Assembly (NCBI RefSeq): GCF_003626635.1
Contig: NZ_RAZT01000006.1
Coordinates: 124,001 to 188,000 of the forward strand
Reading direction: 5' to 3'
DNA length: 64,000 nucleotides
Source of the DNA: Micromonospora musae
Lineage (GTDB): Bacteria; Actinomycetota; Actinomycetes; Mycobacteriales; Micromonosporaceae
A program made the translations under genes and the position numbers. Below the pieces are notes generated by a model that worked only from the letters and a program-made list of their open reading frames with translations, searched no databases and had not been told where the DNA came from. The first letter of the stretch is position 1, and every line of letters begins with the position of its first letter. Below are positions 54,862-63,678 of this stretch, piece by piece.

Positions 54862-57068
54862 CTTGGAGTGGCTACGGAACCGCGGGGTGACGTTTGCTGT
54901 TCGAGTATCAGCTGTCCGAGTTCCTGGGTGCATCGGGTGAGCGCGACGTAGAGGCCGTTCCAGCCGCGCGGTTCGGCGGCGATGCCCTGGGGATCGATGA
55001 GTACCGTGGCGTCCCATTCCAATCCCTTGGACTGGGTTGCGGTGAGCACCGGCACGTCGACCAGCACGGCCAGGAGTTCGGCGATGCGGTCGGCGGGGGC
55101 GATGACGCCGACCGTGCCGCCATGCCACCGTTGCTGCAGCTGTCGTACGGCTTGGGAGGCGGCGCCAGCAAGCTCGGCGGGCGTGATCGTGAGCTCCCAG
55201 GGGGCGATGCCGGAGGAACGTACCGCCCGTGGCGGCGCGTTGTGGCTGCCGGCTTTCTCCAAGACGGATTCGGTGAGGTCCATGACCTCACGCGGGGTCC
55301 GGTAACAGATGGTCAGCTCCGCGGCGGTCCAGCGGTCTCCGAAAACGGACTGCACCGCTTGTGCCCAGCTGGTGTGCCGGTGCGCCGCCTCCGCCTGGTC
55401 GATGTCGCCGACCGCGGTGATGGAGCGACTGGGACAGCGCCGTAGGACCATTTGCCACTGCATCTCGGAGAGCTCTTGTGCCTCGTCGATGACGACGTGG
55501 CCGTACACCCAGTCGCGCTGCCGGCGAGCGTGGTCGGCGACGAACTCGCCCTGTGGTTGCGGGGCTTCGACCTCGCCCAGCAGGTCGGCGAGGGCGTCGA
55601 GCAGGGGGATGTCGCTCGATGCCCACGGGGCAGGCTCGGCCGAGACAGCGGTGATCTCCGCCGGGGACAGCTGCGGGGCGAACCGGGCCAGCAGGGTGCG
55701 GTCGGTCAGGAGATCACCCAGCAGGGATTCGGTGTCGAGGGTGGGCCACCATGCCTCGATGAACCGGGCGATGGTGGCGTTCTCGGCGATGCGAGAACGG
55801 AGCTGTTCGATCTCGTCCTCGGAGAGCAGTCCGTCGACGTCGCTGCCGGTGGACCTCCTGTCGGGGTGGTGATCATGTTCCATGCTCCTGTCGACACGGG
55901 CGAGGATGTCCTCGAAGCCCTCCTCCATCTCGTTCATCAGCGCCTCGCGCTGCTCGGCGACGGCTTCGGCAAGGAGATGGTGCAGCTGCTCGGCGAACGC
56001 CGCCCGGGCGCGGTGGTACGCGCGCCCCTGCACCGCCGAGGCGAGCGCCTGTGCCACGGCTGCGGCCGTGATGACGTAGAAATCGCCCTCCCAGCGCAGC
56101 TTCAGCTCACGGGGCCGGGGCAGCAGCGACGTGACGTAGTTTTCGAGCGCGGGTTGCCAGAGCGCGCGGCCCTTGATCTCGGCGAGGAGCCGGCTCTCGT
56201 CGCGGCCCACGCGGATCCTGGGCAGCAGAGTGTCGCAGGTCGCCGAGACGACGGCGGTCTCGCCGAGCGCGGGCAGCACCTGGGCGATGTACTCGAGGAA
56301 CCGTGACGAGGGGCCGAGGACCAGGACCGCTTGGTCGGCCATCTTGGGGTGGGCGAACAGCAGGTAGGCGACGCGGTGCAGGGCAACCACGGTCTTGCCG
56401 GTGCCGGGGCCGCCCTGAACGATCAGCGGGCCGGTCGCCTCGGCCCGGATGATGTCATCCTGTTCGCGTTGCAGCGTGGAGATCGCCGTCGACATGCGGC
56501 CGGTGCGCCGCTGGTCGAGGGCGGCCAGTAGAGCGGCTTCACCGACGAGTTCGGCCGTTATGGTCCCGTCCAGTGGCTCGTCATCCACACCGACGACGAT
56601 CGATCCCGTGGTGCGTATGTGCCGGCGCCGTGCCTGACCTTGTGAGTCGACGGCCGTCGCCGTGTAGAAGGGTCGCGCTGCGGGAGCGCGCCAGTCCACC
56701 AGCAGTGGCTCGTTGTCCTCGCCGTCGTTGCGGAGACCGACACGGCCCACGTGTCGCACCGTGCCGTCGAGGCCGTCGAGGCGGCCGAAGACCAGCCCTT
56801 CCTCTGCTCGCCGTAGCTCCTCGTACTGCTGGCGGAGCATGCGCTGCCGGGCCCGTTCCAGCGAGTCCAGGGCCTCTGACGAAAGCTCGGCCTGCAGGTG
56901 GTCGATCAGCCTGTCGCGTCGGGCCGTGGCCGAGTCGAGAAACTCCTGCTCCTCGGCGACCGCGGATCGGCGCGCGACATCCTCTGCGGTAGAAGCCGAC
57001 GGTTCACCGCCTGGTGTTGCTCCGCTGACGCCAGCAGTGCCGTAGTTCGGAGCAGAATTCCGGCGCAT
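54849..57068 (-). CDS. UvrD/Rep-type helicase HelD-like
   Basis: A 739-residue SF1 helicase-like protein of the HelD type. Long N-terminal coiled-coil (about 38-95), Walker A GGPGTGKT (219-226), Walker B HVVIDEAQEL, and C-terminal motifs with ATQSKGLEWDATVLIDPQGI and LYVALTRC. HelD proteins remove or recycle stalled RNA polymerase; some actinomycete members give rifampicin tolerance. GAGG precedes the ATG at 57068. An ATG at 57224 would add 52 residues without support. Confidence 0.9.
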   Translation of the reverse strand: MRRNSAPNYGTAGVSGATPGGEPSASTAEDVARRSAVAEEQEFLDSATARRDRLIDHLQAELSSEALDSLERARQRMLRQQYEELRRAEEGLVFGRLDGLDGTVRHVGRVGLRNDGEDNEPLLVDWRAPAARPFYTATAVDSQGQARRRHIRTTGSIVVGVDDEPLDGTITAELVGEAALLAALDQRRTGRMSTAISTLQREQDDIIRAEATGPLIVQGGPGTGKTVVALHRVAYLLFAHPKMADQAVLVLGPSSRFLEYIAQVLPALGETAVVSATCDTLLPRIRVGRDESRLLAEIKGRALWQPALENYVTSLLPRPRELKLRWEGDFYVITAAAVAQALASAVQGRAYHRARAAFAEQLHHLLAEAVAEQREALMNEMEEGFEDILARVDRSMEHDHHPDRRSTGSDVDGLLSEDEIEQLRSRIAENATIARFIEAWWPTLDTESLLGDLLTDRTLLARFAPQLSPAEITAVSAEPAPWASSDIPLLDALADLLGEVEAPQPQGEFVADHARRQRDWVYGHVVIDEAQELSEMQWQMVLRRCPSRSITAVGDIDQAEAAHRHTSWAQAVQSVFGDRWTAAELTICYRTPREVMDLTESVLEKAGSHNAPPRAVRSSGIAPWELTITPAELAGAASQAVRQLQQRWHGGTVGVIAPADRIAELLAVLVDVPVLTATQSKGLEWDATVLIDPQGIAAEPRGWNGLYVALTRCTQELGQLILEQQTSPRGSVATPSQPR

Positions 57069-57413
57069 TCGCGAATCCTCGTATCGGTGTTCCCCGTCGG
57101 CTCGGATGAGCCGCAGCGCATTCCGGCGGCAAGCATAGGTTTGGTTCTCCCTCGTCGCCAGGAACTCCGTCGGCAGAGATGGAAATCTCAATGCCTTGCA
57201 GGTACGGGTCGATTGTGGCCTCACCTAATCGTGATTTGCTTATTGACAGTTCGGTCCTTATCTGATCTGACTGCCGACGCTGGCACTGCCCGCGCGCGAC
57301 CCGACCACCGTGCGAACATCGTCGTTCACAATGCGAAACCAATCGGCCTGAAGCCGCTCGGCGCAGGTCGGTTCGGGCGGCAGGTCGCTGTACTGGCTGC
57401 TGTACTGCTGGCG
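57069..57413. other. Upstream region of the HelD-like gene
   Basis: About 345 bases on the promoter side of the helicase gene. An AT-richer stretch around 57220-57260 could hold its promoter. I looked for the rifamycin-associated inverted repeat and found only the partial resemblance GGCGGCAAG near 57127. No gene. Confidence 0.4.
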
Positions 57414-57587
57414 TCAGATGAGGCGGTGGATGCGGACCTTCGGGCGCTCGTTTCTGAGGTGTCCGTGCTTGTGTTGGCGGATTTGCTCGTCCCAGACCTC
57501 CTGGTCGTAGTCCGGGTTCGGCGGGATCCACCGGTGCGAGCCGTCGCTGTAGTGGAACTTCTCGTCGCCGGGTCGCAGGATGCTCAT
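57414..57587 (-). CDS. Small protein, fourth gene of the overlapping run
   Basis: A 57-residue acidic-then-basic protein: MSILRPGDEKFHYSDGSHRW, a Pro/Asp-rich centre (IPPNPDYDQEVWDEQIRQ) and a basic tail. Its ATG overlaps the stop of the preceding gene by four bases. No known family; the abundance of Trp, His and charged residues suggests a small soluble protein. Last gene of a four-gene run. Confidence 0.6.
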   Translation of the reverse strand: MSILRPGDEKFHYSDGSHRWIPPNPDYDQEVWDEQIRQHKHGHLRNERPKVRIHRLI

Positions 57588-57802
57588 CGAATCCAGCCGA
57601 GGAAGCGTCGGTGCAGTACTCCCGCCGGCATCCAGGTCAGGTCCTCGGAGGCGCGCACGAGTTGGGCACCGAGGTAGAGCGCCAGGGATATCGGAGCGCC
57701 GTTGAACTCGGCGCGTAGTTCGTATTGCCGGGTGCGGCATGGCCAGGGCGCGTCGCAGCCGCCGCAGCTCCAGATCGGTAGCACTGGGCCGTGGGTGGTC
57801 AT
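57584..57802 (-). CDS. Small Cys-rich protein, third gene of the overlapping run
   Basis: A 72-residue protein with WSCGGCDAPWPC near the start (C-x2-C-x4-PC) and ending VLHRRFLGWIR. Its ATG overlaps the stop of the previous frame (ATGA). The same reading frame stays open upstream to 58051 and includes a further Cys pair (DCRSCG), so the true protein could be longer with a zinc-ribbon-like C-x2-C...C-x2-C arrangement. Similar actinomycete proteins are sometimes annotated as flavin reductase, without evidence I can see. Confidence 0.6.
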   Translation of the reverse strand: MTTHGPVLPIWSCGGCDAPWPCRTRQYELRAEFNGAPISLALYLGAQLVRASEDLTWMPAGVLHRRFLGWIR

Positions 57803-57975
57803 GCGCACCCGCCGAGTGGGCCCGCTGTCAGGAACCGCGGCCGCCGGTTCATGGCCCAGTCCGCCTGCCGGCACGGGTACGCCATACACAACCACGACGC
57901 CGCACGACCGGCAGTCGGGCCGCGTTTCGCCCGCAGTGGTACGACCCGGTTGCGCGGCTCCGCCTCGTTGCTCAC
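57799..57975 (-). CDS. Small basic protein, second gene of the overlapping run
   Basis: A 58-residue frame from a GTG at 57975 (MSNEAEPRNRVVPLRAKRGP) with an excellent AGGAGGGGCA ribosome site. The first half has good third-position GC. The second half overlaps an alternative frame that encodes a Cys pair, so a frameshift joining this start to the next gene cannot be excluded. GTG overlaps the first gene's stop by four bases. Confidence 0.45.
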   Translation of the reverse strand: MSNEAEPRNRVVPLRAKRGPTAGRAASWLCMAYPCRQADWAMNRRPRFLTAGPLGGCA

Positions 57976-58178
57976 TGCCCCTCCTGGGTGGGCCAGTGCC
58001 CTCGGTTGATCGGTATGCGATGTCGGTTACGGCAGGGCAGGTCGACGCCACAGCGGCAGATCCAGGCCCAATTTCGCCACGACCATGCCGGGCGGTGCCG
58101 TTGTGCCAGGGTCATCGCGACAGCGGTCACGTATTGGTCGTAGGAGACTCGCCGCCACGGTGGTGGCCCGTCCCGCAT
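57972..58178 (-). CDS. Small Cys-rich protein, first gene of the overlapping run
   Basis: A 68-residue protein, MRDGPPPWRRVSYDQYVTAV, with a Trp-rich centre and WICRCGVDLPCRNRHRIPIN, a C-x-C-x5-C motif resembling that of the third gene. GGAGGGAG precedes the ATG at 58178. No known domain. Starts a tight run of four genes, each overlapping the next by four bases, which strongly implies co-translation. Confidence 0.6.
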   Translation of the reverse strand: MRDGPPPWRRVSYDQYVTAVAMTLAQRHRPAWSWRNWAWICRCGVDLPCRNRHRIPINRGHWPTQEGQ

Positions 58179-58370
58179 CCCTGTACTCCCTCCGCCGGGC
58201 AGCACTCCATGGCCGATCCCGAGCCACGGGACCGGATCTGGAACGTTCGGTAACTGCGACGCTACGATCAGAACGGCGACGAGTGGACTCACCGGCAGTA
58301 CGCGTGAGCAGGCCAGACACCCGTCTGGAGGGGGCGACTCGCCAGGAACGTCGACCAGCGGTCAACGTAG

Positions 58371-58520
58371 GGATGTGGCATCGCCAGTCAGGCGCTCCTC
58401 AACCGCGGCATCCGACTCCTGGACAGCGACCGGGTCTCCGCACAATCCCGACAGGAACTAACCTCTATCGTCTACCGCCTGCGAGCGGACGGACTCACCG
58501 GCACAGGGACGGGCAGATGA
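58371..58520 (+). pseudogene. Possible 3' remnant of a gene overlapping the HD-hydrolase start
   Basis: Forty-nine codons with no start, reading QALLNRGIRLLDSDRVSAQS and SRQELTSIVYRLRADGLTG before a TGA that overlaps the next ATG (ATGA). Composition looks protein-like, as if the end of a longer protein that was once coupled to the HD gene. Confidence 0.4.
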
Positions 58521-59101
58521 GCGACGACCACGACGCCGCCGGAGCAATGAGCTTCATCTTCGAAGCCGGCGTACTCAAACGCGCCGCCCGCACCGGCTGG
58601 TGGTTCGCCGGCGTCAAGCACCCCGAGACCATCGCCGAACACTCCTTCCGCACCGCGCTCATCGGCATGATGCTCGCCGCCATGGAAGGCGCCGACCCCG
58701 CCCGGGTGTCCATGCTGTGCGTCCTGCACGACACCCAGGAAACCCGGATCACCGACATCCCACACATCGCCAAGCGCTACCTCACCGCCCAGCCCAACAC
58801 CGCAGTCACCGCCGACCAGGTCGCCGCCTGCCCACCCGCAGTCGCCGACGTCATCACCGCCGCCGTCGCCGAATACGAAGCCGGCGACACCCTCGAAGCC
58901 ATCATCGCCCGTGACGCCGACAAACTGGAATGCCTCGTCCAAGCCGTCGAATACCGCCACCAAGGAATCGACAACGTTCAACGCTGGATCGACAGCTCAC
59001 GAGCAGCGCTCAAGACCGCGAGCGCGCACCGCCTCGCCGACGCCGCCCTCACCGGACAGCCCCTCGCCTGGCTCACCCCTTCTCGAACGCCGGGGCCCTA
59101 G
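58517..59101 (+). CDS. HD-domain hydrolase (YfbR/HDDC2-like)
   Basis: A 194-residue HD-superfamily phosphohydrolase. The metal-binding residues are visible in AEHSFRTALIG and LHDTQETR (the HD pair), with the third Asp in IARDADKLECLVQAVEY. Relatives such as YfbR and HDDC2 are 5'-deoxynucleotidases. Codon use is markedly C-ending, normal for this host. The ATG at 58517 overlaps the end of the upstream remnant by four bases. Confidence 0.88.
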   Translation: MSDDHDAAGAMSFIFEAGVLKRAARTGWWFAGVKHPETIAEHSFRTALIGMMLAAMEGADPARVSMLCVLHDTQETRITDIPHIAKRYLTAQPNTAVTADQVAACPPAVADVITAAVAEYEAGDTLEAIIARDADKLECLVQAVEYRHQGIDNVQRWIDSSRAALKTASAHRLADAALTGQPLAWLTPSRTPGP

Positions 59102-59142
59102 CTGCTGACAGCTGGGCTGCTCCGTCAGGGCAGGCTTGGCAC

Positions 59143-59655
59143 GTGCGCATCCGTTGGCAGGCCAGCATTGACGTGTTCACGCAAATGCTGGGGCGGCGCG
59201 GCGTCGAGCCTGCCGCCGTGACGGACGTCGAAGCGGCATGGGATGTGTTCGCTGAGTTCCTTCAACTGGAGATCGATGGCATTGACCCGACTCCGGACTC
59301 TGATGCTGATGGCTTCATAGTTCAATGGGGTCGACGGTCTTGGAGCGACAACCGCCCGATTCTGGCGTTCGCTCGGCAGTTGGCCGTCGCTGATGTCGGT
59401 GATCGTGCCGATCCCTACTGGCAGCCTGAACTATGGCAGCTCGACTTCGAGATGACCTTCGACGATGAGCCCCGTCTGACCGGCCTCGACAGCCTCGACG
59501 TCCAGAACACGGGATTCAGGTTCGCTCCCATCGGACCGCTGCGCGCTGCGGCTCTGGCCGATGCCCGGGCGGAGGCGCAACGGCATGCCCCTGTTCGGGC
59601 AGCTTGGATCACGACCCCAGCGAGTAGCGTCTTATCCTTCGAATGCGTCAGTTGA
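59143..59655 (+). CDS. Hypothetical protein
   Basis: A 170-residue acidic protein from a GTG at 59143 (MRIRWQASIDVFTQMLGRRG). It contains many Trp, Asp and Phe residues (SWSDNRPILAFARQLAVAD, YWQPELWQLDFEMTFDDE). No recognised domain, signal or membrane helix; an immunity-like or SMI1-like fold is only a guess. GC is a little lower than in neighbouring genes. It follows the HD gene by 41 bases. Confidence 0.6.
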   Translation: MRIRWQASIDVFTQMLGRRGVEPAAVTDVEAAWDVFAEFLQLEIDGIDPTPDSDADGFIVQWGRRSWSDNRPILAFARQLAVADVGDRADPYWQPELWQLDFEMTFDDEPRLTGLDSLDVQNTGFRFAPIGPLRAAALADARAEAQRHAPVRAAWITTPASSVLSFECVS

Positions 59656-60167
59656 TCTCCGAACCATGAGGTGGAGGCGGTTCATCAATCGGTAGAGCAG
59701 GATCAGGCCCGATTGACGTATCGGCACCCGGTGCGGCTCTGGCGCCCGTCGAGCACGCCAGCGCGGTCTTCCTCCCGGATCGTCGGACTCGGCTTCCGAG
59801 ACGCCGAGCCGCCTTCCTGCCGCTGATGCAGACCACATCCCGCTGGCGCTCGATTGCACCGCCTGGTCTCCCGAAATCGCCGAGCGGCCCAGCACGCCCC
59901 TGCCTGCCGTCCACGATGGCCCGGATTCGCTCACCTCCACGGGTGGGGCACGCTGCGCAAACCCCAGGATGCGATGTCCAGGCTCCCCACCCGCGCCGGC
60001 CATTCGTCAGGCCCACGAGCGTGAACGAACATGACCCATCGCGAAAAGGTGCGCGGCCACGCTTCCCCCTCGGGCGTTCTTCGTCTGCGGCGGGGCCACC
60101 TGCCCGATGTTCCACATTCCTCGGCCTGGGCTGTCACGATCGGACCTCAACCGGACATGGGGTGTGT
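59656..60167. other. Intergenic region before the sigma-factor operon
   Basis: About 510 bases with no convincing gene; open frames on both strands lack a recognised domain. The promoter of the downstream sigma-factor operon should lie in its right end, but no consensus could be assigned. Confidence 0.4.
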
Positions 60168-60734
60168 GTGAGCTCCGGGACCGAGCACGAGGAACGCTTC
60201 CGCCGCATCTACGCGAGCAACTTCCAGCCGCTGCTCGCGTACGCCCTGCGACGTGCCGCGCAGCCCGAGGACGCGGCCGACGTCGTTGCCGAGACCTTCC
60301 TCGTCGCTTGGCGCCGCGGTCACGAGATGCCGGCCGACGCCGAAGTCAAGTTGTGGCTGTACGGCGTCGCCCGACGCATTCTTGCCAACCACCACCGCAC
60401 CGGACTACGCCGCGAGCGACTGGGTGAGCGGCTCCGGCATCGAATGAGGGCCGCCGTCGCCGCCGACCCAGGCAGCGAGGTACCCGAACGACTCGCCATC
60501 CAGGCCGCGCTGGCCCGCCTCGGCGAGCTGGACCGGGAGGTGCTGACGCTCACCGTCTGGGAGGGCCTCGAGCCGCGCGAGGTGGCAATGGTCCTTCGGG
60601 TGGACCCGGCCGTGGTCCGCACCCGCCTTTCGCGCGCGCGAGCCAGGCTGCGCGATCTCATCAGTGACGACCTCGCCCCACCCGGACATGTACTCGACGT
60701 CCTGACCGCACCCGCCCCGAAGGAGGGCAGATGA
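60168..60734 (+). CDS. ECF-type RNA polymerase sigma factor
   Basis: A 188-residue sigma-70 family protein. Region 2 includes FQPLLAYALRRAAQPEDAAD and WLYGVARRILANH; region 4 includes LTLTVWEGLEPREVAMVLRV and RTRLSRARARLRDL. A GTG at 60168 is the start. It overlaps the next gene by four bases (ATGA), and that gene encodes a one-helix membrane protein that is likely its anti-sigma partner. The inducing signal is unknown. Confidence 0.9.
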   Translation: MSSGTEHEERFRRIYASNFQPLLAYALRRAAQPEDAADVVAETFLVAWRRGHEMPADAEVKLWLYGVARRILANHHRTGLRRERLGERLRHRMRAAVAADPGSEVPERLAIQAALARLGELDREVLTLTVWEGLEPREVAMVLRVDPAVVRTRLSRARARLRDLISDDLAPPGHVLDVLTAPAPKEGR

Positions 60735-61798
60735 CCGACGAACACCTCGACCGGCTGGTCCGGGACGCCGACCCCTACCGACCCGATGTCATCGGACACC
60801 TCGACGGGGCTAAGCAGACACTCCTGGAGGAAATCATGTCTGTGCCGACCCTCCAGCGCGTCCTCGAACCGCCGCCGCCACACCCCACGACGCCCCGCAG
60901 CATTGTCCGCCGCTCCGCCGGAGCACTGGCCGCGGCCGCCCTTTTCGCGGGCATCCTCGCCGTGCCCGCCATGCTTCCCGACCATCGGGACGACCGCCAG
61001 GCCGTTCCCGCCGGCACCCCGATCGTCTACTCGGCCGCGGCGATCAAGGCTGCCGAGGAGAACCCGCGGTTGCTGATCAACCAGCCCGGCTGGACGGTGA
61101 CCACCGTCTACGGATTCGCCAAGCAGCAGGGCACCATCGCCTTCCGCAACGGCCAGGCGGAGCTGGAGATGAACTGGTACCCCGCCGACGCCTACGACGA
61201 CTTCTACGCCGACCGGCTCCGCGCCAGCAAACCGGAGCCCGTGACGATCGACAGCTGGTCCGGTCACCTCTTCACCTACAGTGCCGGCGACTTCGCGGTC
61301 ACGCTTCGTCCCCGCGACGGTGTCTTCGTCGAGCTTCGCACCCGAAGCCGCTGGACCCGGGACACGTTCGAACGACTGCTCACCGATGTGGTGCGCGTCG
61401 ACGCCCGCACCTGGCTCGCCGCGCTTCCGGCGGAGGTCGTCACGCCCGACCGGGTGGCCGCGGAGGCGGCCATCGCGCTCGCCGACGTGCCGCTGCCGCC
61501 GAGGTTCGACATCGCCGCCCTGGGTCACATCGGCATCAACGATCCCTACCAGTTCGGCACGGAGGTGACCGGCAGCGTCGGCTGCGCCTGGGTCTCGGAA
61601 TGGCTCCGCGCGAAGCGCATCGGCGACGACGCGGCGCTCAAGCAGGCAAGCGACGCGCTGCTCAGCAGCCACAAGTGGCGAGTGCTGCACCAGATGAACG
61701 ACAAGGGTGACTGGCCGGAGGTGTTCTGGGGCATCGCCGACAAGGTCGCCGCCGGGACCCCGCCAACCGGCTATGTCCAAGCGTTGGGCTGCGACTAG
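60731..61798 (+). CDS. Membrane protein, putative anti-sigma factor (CU044_5270-like)
   Basis: A 355-residue protein with a cytoplasmic N-terminus (about 1-55), one membrane helix (about 58-78, AGALAAAALFAGILAVPAML) and a long extracytoplasmic domain. The N-terminal segment MTDEHLDRLVRDADPYRPDV resembles actinomycete CU044_5270-type proteins encoded next to sigma factors. It overlaps the sigma gene by four bases. It probably holds the sigma factor at the membrane; the outer domain may sense the signal. Confidence 0.75.
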   Translation: MTDEHLDRLVRDADPYRPDVIGHLDGAKQTLLEEIMSVPTLQRVLEPPPPHPTTPRSIVRRSAGALAAAALFAGILAVPAMLPDHRDDRQAVPAGTPIVYSAAAIKAAEENPRLLINQPGWTVTTVYGFAKQQGTIAFRNGQAELEMNWYPADAYDDFYADRLRASKPEPVTIDSWSGHLFTYSAGDFAVTLRPRDGVFVELRTRSRWTRDTFERLLTDVVRVDARTWLAALPAEVVTPDRVAAEAAIALADVPLPPRFDIAALGHIGINDPYQFGTEVTGSVGCAWVSEWLRAKRIGDDAALKQASDALLSSHKWRVLHQMNDKGDWPEVFWGIADKVAAGTPPTGYVQALGCD

Positions 61799-61819
61799 CT
61801 GTTCGTGGGCCCGACACAC

Positions 61820-61859
61820 CGAAGGCCCTGACCTGGACTGCGTCCTGTCTGGGCCTTCG
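61820..61859 (+). terminator. Hairpin terminator after the first sigma operon
   Basis: CGAAGGCCC (61820-61828) pairs with GGGCCTTCG (61851-61859) across a 22-base loop, 21 bases after the anti-sigma-like stop. Confidence 0.6.
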
Positions 61860-62089
61860 TGCTGGAGCGGGCGCGCACAACGGCACGCCCGCCATCGACT
61901 GGACCGTCCAGCGGCCCGTCGGAAAACCTCACAGGTAGTGCCACCACCAGCCGCCGGCGACTGTCGGCTAGCCGACACTTATCGGTCACATCCGTTCGCA
62001 ACCGGTCGGGGGGTCAACGAGTGTCTTGCCCGTGACACCGTCGACGGCGAGCGCCGCCGACGGACAAACGGGGAATCGGAGGCTCCAAC

Positions 62090-63022
62090 ATGACCAGGAC
62101 CACCACCCGCCGGCTCGTCGCCGGCGTTCTCGGGGCGGGGCTCGCGGTGACCGGCGTGGCCACCCCCGCCGCGCACGCCGCCGCCGCGCACGACACGTCG
62201 GTCTCGGTCGGCCGGCTTGTATTGAACCCGACCGACCGGGGCTACACCGGCAGCCTGCCGGTGACCGTCAACTACCGGGGAGCGGAGGCCTCCTACCTCG
62301 AGCTGACCCTCACCGAGCCGGTGCCGGGGGCGTTCGCCGGGCTGGTGCCCAGCGAAGCGTGTATCACCATCAGCCCGACGCCGCTGCGTACGATCTCCTG
62401 CATCGTGCCGGGCGGCGACCTCCAGCCCGGCGAGCGGCGCCGGTTCACTGTCGATTTCCGGGTCCTCACCGCGCCCCGGGCCCACGCCATGTCGGCCGCG
62501 GGCGGCCGGGTGACGGTGGACGCCGGGGACGCGAACCCCGCGAACGACACCGCCTCGTTCGACACGCGGTTCCGCTCCACCACGGGTTCGCTGCGCAACC
62601 CGCAGCCGTACCAGTGGGACACCCGGACCGACGCCTCGCTGACCGTCGGCTCCGCGACCCTGACCCGGCAGGAGGACGGGAGCTGGGCCGGCCGGCTGCC
62701 GATCACGGTGCGCTCCGCCGGCGACGCCGCGCACGACATGTACTGGCTGGAGCCGACGTTGCCCGCCGGCGTGGAGGTCGCCGGGATCGAACCGGAGGAG
62801 GGCTGCGCCGGGGTCTGCGGGGTGGCCGGCGGGGCGTTCATGCAGGGCGAGGAGCGGGCGCTCACGCTGCTGCTCCGGGCACCCGCGGAGGTCGCGCCCG
62901 GGGACCTTGGCACCGGTTCGGTGCGGCTGTTCGCCCTCTTCGGTTGGGGCGACGAGCTCGTCGACGTGTCGCCCGCCGACAACACCGCCAGCTTCGGCGT
63001 CCGTGCCGTCGACGCGGCCTGA
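62090..63022 (+). CDS. Secreted repeat protein with two Ig-like modules
   Basis: A 310-residue exported protein. A signal peptide (cut after AHAAAA) precedes two related beta-sandwich modules of about 130 residues, each with a pattern like SVSVGRLVLNPTDRGYTGSL or ASLTVGSATLTRQEDGSWAG and ending in PANDTASF or PADNTASF. These look like CARDB/DUF11-type adhesion domains. GGAGG precedes the ATG. It lies seven bases ahead of a second sigma-factor gene and may be co-transcribed. Confidence 0.75.
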   Translation: MTRTTTRRLVAGVLGAGLAVTGVATPAAHAAAAHDTSVSVGRLVLNPTDRGYTGSLPVTVNYRGAEASYLELTLTEPVPGAFAGLVPSEACITISPTPLRTISCIVPGGDLQPGERRRFTVDFRVLTAPRAHAMSAAGGRVTVDAGDANPANDTASFDTRFRSTTGSLRNPQPYQWDTRTDASLTVGSATLTRQEDGSWAGRLPITVRSAGDAAHDMYWLEPTLPAGVEVAGIEPEEGCAGVCGVAGGAFMQGEERALTLLLRAPAEVAPGDLGTGSVRLFALFGWGDELVDVSPADNTASFGVRAVDAA

Positions 63023-63029
63023 CACCTCT

Positions 63030-63677
63030 ATGACGAAAGGGCAGGCGCGGCCGTGGATCATGGATTCACGGCCGCGCGTTCCCGCCCCGCCGGCCCCGCG
63101 GACCGCATCCGAGCCGCACACTGCCGCCCGGACCGCCTCCGACGAGACCGGCCCCCGCTTCGACGAGATCTACCGGCACAATTTCCAGAGCCTGGTGGTG
63201 CAGCTCTACGCGTTCGTCGGAGACATGAGCGAGGCCCAGGACCTGGTGCAGGAGGCGTTCAGCCGGGCGTGGCCACGCTGGGAGCGGATCGCCCGCTACG
63301 ACGACCCGGTGGCCTGGGTACGGCGAGTGGCTTGGAACGCCGCAGCCAGCCGCTGGCGCCGGCTACGCACCGCCTGGCTGTTCCAACAGCGGCAGCGGCT
63401 GGATGTCGTGGCCGGGCCGGAGCCCGATCGGGTGGCGCTGACCGCCGCGCTCGGCGCGCTCCCCGCCAGCCAGCGGCGCGCGGTGGTCCTGTTCTACCTG
63501 GCCGAGCTCACGGTCAACGAGATCGCCGAGGACTGCGGTGTGGCGCCGGGGACGGTCAAGTCCTGGTTGCACCGTGCTCGTACGGCGCTGGCGGCCGGCC
63601 TCGCCGACGGCGAAGCCGGCCGACCGGGCAGCGGACGGACGCCCGCGGGCGGGTCGACGGAGAGGACGGTGAACTGA
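63030..63677 (+). CDS. SigE-type (SCO-like) RNA polymerase sigma factor
   Basis: A 215-residue sigma factor: region 2 with LVVQLYAFVGDMSEAQDLVQ and WVRRVAWNAAASRWRR, region 4 with LTVNEIAEDCGVAPGTVKSW. It belongs to the short SigE-type group with no region 1.1 or 3. The start at 63030 or 63060 is uncertain, and the C-terminal 25 residues are Gly/Arg-rich. Followed after one base by a gene for a one-helix membrane protein. Confidence 0.88.
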   Translation: MTKGQARPWIMDSRPRVPAPPAPRTASEPHTAARTASDETGPRFDEIYRHNFQSLVVQLYAFVGDMSEAQDLVQEAFSRAWPRWERIARYDDPVAWVRRVAWNAAASRWRRLRTAWLFQQRQRLDVVAGPEPDRVALTAALGALPASQRRAVVLFYLAELTVNEIAEDCGVAPGTVKSWLHRARTALAAGLADGEAGRPGSGRTPAGGSTERTVN

Positions 63678-63678
63678 C

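Noticed and set aside
57110..57140. Possible rifamycin-associated element upstream of the HelD-like gene
   Set aside because: Only part of the inverted repeat resembles the element, and the second arm is absent.
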